Source: an uncultured Lentisphaerota bacterium (GTDB lineage Bacteria; Verrucomicrobiota; Kiritimatiellia; RFP12; UBA1067). From it: a stretch of 54,184 nt of DNA. The notes beneath the pieces are model-generated. The model was not told the DNA's origin and made no database searches. It saw only the letters and a program-made list of their open reading frames with translations. Shown piece after piece: positions 51,291 to 54,184 of the stretch. Where the stretch lies: positions 1 to 54,184 of the forward strand of contig ONVK01000032.1 of NCBI GenBank assembly GCA_900321255.1, written 5' to 3'. The position numbers and the translations under genes are program-made. How positions within the stretch are numbered: the first letter of the stretch is position 1; each line of letters begins with the position of its first letter.

Positions 51291-53797
51291 TTCTTCTTGC
51301 CGTCGCGAACGCCAAGATCGCTGAGCTTCATCGAAATGACGCGGCTGACGCCCTTCTCCTGCTGGCTCACGCCGTACACGAGGTCGGAACCGGCGATTGT
51401 GTGCTGGTTGTGCGTGATGATGAGGAACTGGGAGTTCACGAGGAACTCCTTGAGCTGGTCGACGAACCTGCCGATGTTTGCGTCGTCAAGGGCCGCGTCG
51501 AGCTCGTCGAGCATGCAGAACGGCGCGGGCTTGATCATGAAGATCGAGAAGAGGAGCGCGACGGCCGTCATCGTGCGTTCGCCGCCGGAGAGCAGCGTCA
51601 CGCTCTGCGGACGCTTGCCCGGAGGACGCGCGATGATGTCGATGCCGCACTCAAGCGGGTCCTCGGCGTTTTCGAGTAGCACGAGCCTCGCCTCGCCGCC
51701 GCCGAAGAGCCGCGTGAACATCGTCTGGAAGTTGGCGTTCGCCTGCTCGAATGTCTTCTTGAACATCTCGCCAGACGTAAGGTTCAGGTTGTCGATGAGC
51801 GAAAGTATCTGCGCCTTCGCCGCCAAGAGGTCCTCTTCCTGGGCCTTCTCCTTGGCATACCGCTCCTCGAGCTCGCGGCACTCGTCGATTGCGACCATGT
51901 TGACCGGCCCGAGCGCGGCGATCTCGGACTGGAGCCGCGCTACCTTGGCCTCGAGCTCTGCATGCGGCGGCTCTACGCCGTCTTCCCACTCGGGGTCGGG
52001 CTCGCGCAGCACCGCGTCTGCGAAAAGGCCGTATTCGTCCTGAAGGTGGTCGTAGATGTTCTGGCGGCGCATCGTCGCCTCCGCGGCGGCGACTTCTAGC
52101 TTGCCCCTGAAGTCACGCGCGTGGTCGAGCTCGGCGCGCTTCGCCGCGACATCGCGGTCGACTTCGGCGATTCTCTCGAACATCGTCTGTCGGCGGGCTC
52201 GCTCGTCCTCCATCTGGGCGCGGCACTCCGCTGCCGCGGCCTTAAGCTCCTCGAGCTGCCCGAGGAGGTCGCCCGACTCCTCCTTGAGGCGCGCTATTGA
52301 GTCGTGGTAGCGCTGGATGCCCTCGAGACGCCCGTCAACCGACCTCTGCAGCTCGTCGCGGCGGCGGCGCGCAGAATCGTTCTGCTGTCCGACGAACGAA
52401 AGCTCCTGCTCCATCTGGCTCGTCGCGATGCGGCGCTCGGTGAGCTGCTGCGAAACCGACATCGTGGAGACTTCGAGCGTCCGCAGCTCGTCTTCGCTCG
52501 CGGCAATCTCGGCCATCAGTATCTCGCGCCTGTCGGCCGTCGTGACCTTTGTGCCGGCGGGCCAAGTCTCGGTCTTGCCTTCGCGCGAGACCTTCGCGTC
52601 TTCGACGAGGACACCCGTAAGCGTAGTGTTCGCGATTTCGTGCCTGCGGCGCTGTACGTCGCTGCGCTTCTCGTCGATCTTCGCCTGGATCTCGGCAAAC
52701 GCCGCCTCGCTCTCGGCAAGCGCGTCCTTGGCGGTTGCAAGCGACTCAGTGAGAAGGCGCGTCTTCTGGTCGAGGGATTCGACCTGCATGGCGATCTCCT
52801 CGAGCTGCGCCTTCGCGTCGGCTATCTCGCGCTCGTCGCGCTCTGCGAACTGGCCGTACTCCTCGATGCGCTGCGCGTTTACGCCGATGACTTCGTTGGC
52901 GCGGCTGTAGGCGTTGTCCGCCGCCGCCTGGCGCGACGCGAGCGACTGGAGGCGCTCCTCGAGCTCGTGCACCTGGGCATGCAGCTCCTGCTGGCCGCGC
53001 TCCGCCTCGGCCACGGCACCAGACGCCTCTTCGATGGACTTGTCGATGTCGCGCCTGTTGGAGGCGTTCTGGACGAGCTCCTCGTCGAAGGAATGGATCT
53101 TTTGCTTCGAGACGTAGATGTCGAGGACGCGCAGCTCGTCGTGAAGTTCCTTGTACTTCTTCGCCTTGCCGACCTGACGCTGGAGAGAGCCGATCTGGCG
53201 CTTCATCTCCTTGAGGACGTCGGCTTCGCGCAGCAGGTTCTGCTCGGTCTGCTCGATCTTCCTCAGGGCCTCCTTGCGGTCGGCCTTGAACTTCGTGATT
53301 CCCGCCGCCTCCTCGAACACGCCGCGGCGGTCTTCTGGCTTGGAGGAGAGAATCGCGTCGATCTGGCCCTGGGCCATGACGGAATAGGACGACGTGCCGA
53401 TGCCGGTGCCCATCAGGAGGTGCTGTATGTCCCTGAGGCGGCACGGCTGCTTGTTCAGGAAATACTCGCCCGAGCCGTCGCGGTAGACGCGACGCTGTAT
53501 AGTCACCTCGTGATAGTCTGTGCCAAGCTCCTTCTCGCAGTCCGCAAAGGTGATCGTGACTTCCGCAAGGCCGAGGGGCTTTCTCGTGTCGGTGCCGTTG
53601 AATACGACATCCACGAGCTTCGAGCACCTGAGCGCCGTCGGACGCTGCTCGCCAAGAACCCAGCGAATCGCGTCAGAAACGTTAGACTTTCCGCAGCCAT
53701 TCGGACCCACGATGGCGATAAGGCCAGGATCGAAGGTGAGCTTCGTCTTATCGGCGAAACTCTTAAATCCGACTATGTCGAGCTGCTTTAGATACAT
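51287..53797 (-). CDS. smc: Short Smc-type chromosome segregation ATPase lacking a recognisable hinge
   Basis: The 836-residue protein has both Smc head halves. The N-terminal part begins MYLKQLDIVGFKSFADKT with Walker A GPNGCGKSNVSDAIRWVLG and GIGTSSYSVMAQGQID. The C-terminal part has signature LLSGGERTMTAVALLFSI and Walker B CMLDELDAALDDANIGRF. The two coiled-coil arms are about 220 residues each and are joined at about 388-430 by only some 40 residues (TLTGVLVEDAKVSREGKTE and following) where a 150-residue hinge is normal; bacterial Smc is usually near 1150-1200 residues. The ATG is 7 nt after TAAAAT with no ribosome site. It is coupled to lpxB. It should act in chromosome condensation, but how it dimerises is open. 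Confidence 0.9.
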   Translation of the reverse strand: MYLKQLDIVGFKSFADKTKLTFDPGLIAIVGPNGCGKSNVSDAIRWVLGEQRPTALRCSKLVDVVFNGTDTRKPLGLAEVTITFADCEKELGTDYHEVTIQRRVYRDGSGEYFLNKQPCRLRDIQHLLMGTGIGTSSYSVMAQGQIDAILSSKPEDRRGVFEEAAGITKFKADRKEALRKIEQTEQNLLREADVLKEMKRQIGSLQRQVGKAKKYKELHDELRVLDIYVSKQKIHSFDEELVQNASNRRDIDKSIEEASGAVAEAERGQQELHAQVHELEERLQSLASRQAAADNAYSRANEVIGVNAQRIEEYGQFAERDEREIADAKAQLEEIAMQVESLDQKTRLLTESLATAKDALAESEAAFAEIQAKIDEKRSDVQRRRHEIANTTLTGVLVEDAKVSREGKTETWPAGTKVTTADRREILMAEIAASEDELRTLEVSTMSVSQQLTERRIATSQMEQELSFVGQQNDSARRRRDELQRSVDGRLEGIQRYHDSIARLKEESGDLLGQLEELKAAAAECRAQMEDERARRQTMFERIAEVDRDVAAKRAELDHARDFRGKLEVAAAEATMRRQNIYDHLQDEYGLFADAVLREPDPEWEDGVEPPHAELEAKVARLQSEIAALGPVNMVAIDECRELEERYAKEKAQEEDLLAAKAQILSLIDNLNLTSGEMFKKTFEQANANFQTMFTRLFGGGEARLVLLENAEDPLECGIDIIARPPGKRPQSVTLLSGGERTMTAVALLFSIFMIKPAPFCMLDELDAALDDANIGRFVDQLKEFLVNSQFLIITHNQHTIAGSDLVYGVSQQEKGVSRVISMKLSDLGVRDGKKK

Positions 53798-53804
53798 TGG
53801 GAAT

Positions 53805-53810
53805 ATTTTA
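53805..53810 (-). promoter_or_regulatory. Extended -10 (TTTTTGGTAAAAT), leaderless start of smc
   Basis: Minus-strand TTTTTGGTAAAAT matches the window's promoter pattern with one change and ends 7 nt before the smc ATG. Confidence 0.6.
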
Positions 53811-53836
53811 CCAAAAATTCGGCGCGTTTGGAACCG

Positions 53837-54184
53837 TCACAGGGCGTTGATTCCCGCCTTAAGCTCGACCGTCTTCCCGCCAAACTCAAACGTCCCAGGT
53901 ACAGGCGTAATGACCATTCCCGTCGCCTTGTCGCCGTCGAACTTTAGGTCGACCTCGATCCAGCCCTTCGGGTGGGGATGCGTCGCCTTGAGCGACTTAA
54001 GCCCTCCCGGGCACGGCGCGACGCGGACCTTCGCGAAGAATGGCGCGGCCGGCTTGATGCCCGCGAGCCCCGTCTGCATAAACCAGATCGGATGCGCGCC
54101 CCATGCATGGCAGTCGCTCCTCGACTCGTGCTGCCCGTTCTTGCCGCTGTCAGGCGCCTCCTGCGTCGTCGTAAGCCCCTTCTT
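53837..54184 (-). CDS. C-terminal end of a GH78-type alpha-L-rhamnosidase, cut by the window edge
   Basis: The frame is open from the right edge for 115 codons to the stop at 53837. It contains HESRSDCHAWGAHPIWFMQT, the hallmark near the end of the GH78 catalytic barrel, then GIKPAAPFFAKVRVAPCPGG, KATHPHPKGWIEVDLKFDG and a closing beta-sandwich domain. GH78 enzymes release alpha-L-rhamnose, for example from rhamnogalacturonan. The start and any signal peptide lie outside the window. It adds rhamnose removal to the fucose- and pectin-related activities at the left end. Confidence 0.85.
   Translation of the reverse strand, partial: KKGLTTTQEAPDSGKNGQHESRSDCHAWGAHPIWFMQTGLAGIKPAAPFFAKVRVAPCPGGLKSLKATHPHPKGWIEVDLKFDGDKATGMVITPVPGTFEFGGKTVELKAGINAL

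Noticed and set aside
52304..53791. 495-codon plus-strand open frame opposite smc
   Set aside because: It mirrors the smc coiled-coil codons on the other strand, has Leu/Arg/Ala-biased composition and no domain; GC-rich codon use produces such frames.
1..54184. Search by eye for tRNA, rRNA, insertion sequences and phage genes
   Set aside because: No transposase, integrase, tRNA-like cloverleaf or rRNA segment was recognised; a covariance-model scan would be needed to exclude small RNAs.

Overview
The window is a high-GC, gene-dense bacterial chromosome segment. It suggests an uncultured member of the PVC superphylum, most like Kiritimatiellota/Verrucomicrobiota from a polysaccharide-rich (gut-like) habitat. 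Pointers are LPS genes (lpxB, a waaA homologue, an O-antigen-ligase-like protein), the diaminopimelate-aminotransferase lysine/peptidoglycan route (dapL plus dapA), a type-II-like pseudopilin operon, a membrane-anchored Hanks kinase, an SHD1 domain, XylR-type (LacI-like plus AraC) regulators and many secreted glycosidases. No rRNA, tRNA or CRISPR array was seen, so the lineage is an inference.

Layout. 1-14.4 kb is a polysaccharide-utilisation locus on the minus strand: an esterase/beta-helix protein cut by the left edge, a GH29 fucosidase fused to an esterase, a second GH29, a GH28-like beta-helix enzyme, a large beta-solenoid surface protein and a clan-A glycosidase lipoprotein with a CBM9-like end. 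A XylR-type regulator and an Mpv17/PMP22-like membrane protein lie upstream, with a second XylR-type regulator divergent. A direct-repeat operator candidate precedes the glycosidase promoter. 14.4-19.5 kb is the coupled operon guaB-lepB-Ser/Thr kinase. 19.5-26.4 kb runs gspG-H-I-J-K, folD and a GH97 gene that is frameshifted and internally deleted. 26.4-30.8 kb carries envelope genes: a lipoprotein, a WaaA homologue fused to a second domain, a NeuD-like acetyltransferase and, divergently, an undecaprenyl-phosphate sugar transferase. 30.8-34.2 kb is a two-gene, visibly less GC-rich cassette of unknown function. 34.5-43.4 kb is a long minus-strand operon cysS-dxr-rseP-ispG-O-antigen ligase-dapL-lipoprotein. 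Divergent from it at 43.4-45.5 kb is a two-gene GTPase system ending in an SHD1 domain. 45.5-53.8 kb holds serC, small lipoproteins, a NifS-type desulfurase, ispF, dapA, lpxB and a short Smc without a recognisable hinge. The right edge cuts a GH78 rhamnosidase.

Two sequence-level themes run through the window. First, many genes are preceded by an extended -10 element, TGnTATAAT, usually TTTGGTATAAT; seven of them begin 6-9 nt after it, implying leaderless or nearly leaderless mRNAs. Neighbouring genes often overlap as ATGA, which suggests translational coupling. Second, short tandem repeats with 7-, 8- or 9-nt units are scattered through the window. They sit at gene ends or inside reading frames of core enzymes (lpxB, the waaA homologue, GH29) without breaking the frame.

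The catabolic genes fit deacetylation and removal of fucose and rhamnose from pectin-like or fucosylated glycans under XylR-type control. The core genes supply isoprenoids (dxr, ispG, ispF), diaminopimelate (dapA, dapL), lipid A/LPS and chromosome maintenance. Most promising for new biology: the palindromic-promoter GTPase/SHD1 locus, the hinge-less Smc, the esterase fusions, the 866-residue Cys-rich protein pair and the in-frame micro-repeats.
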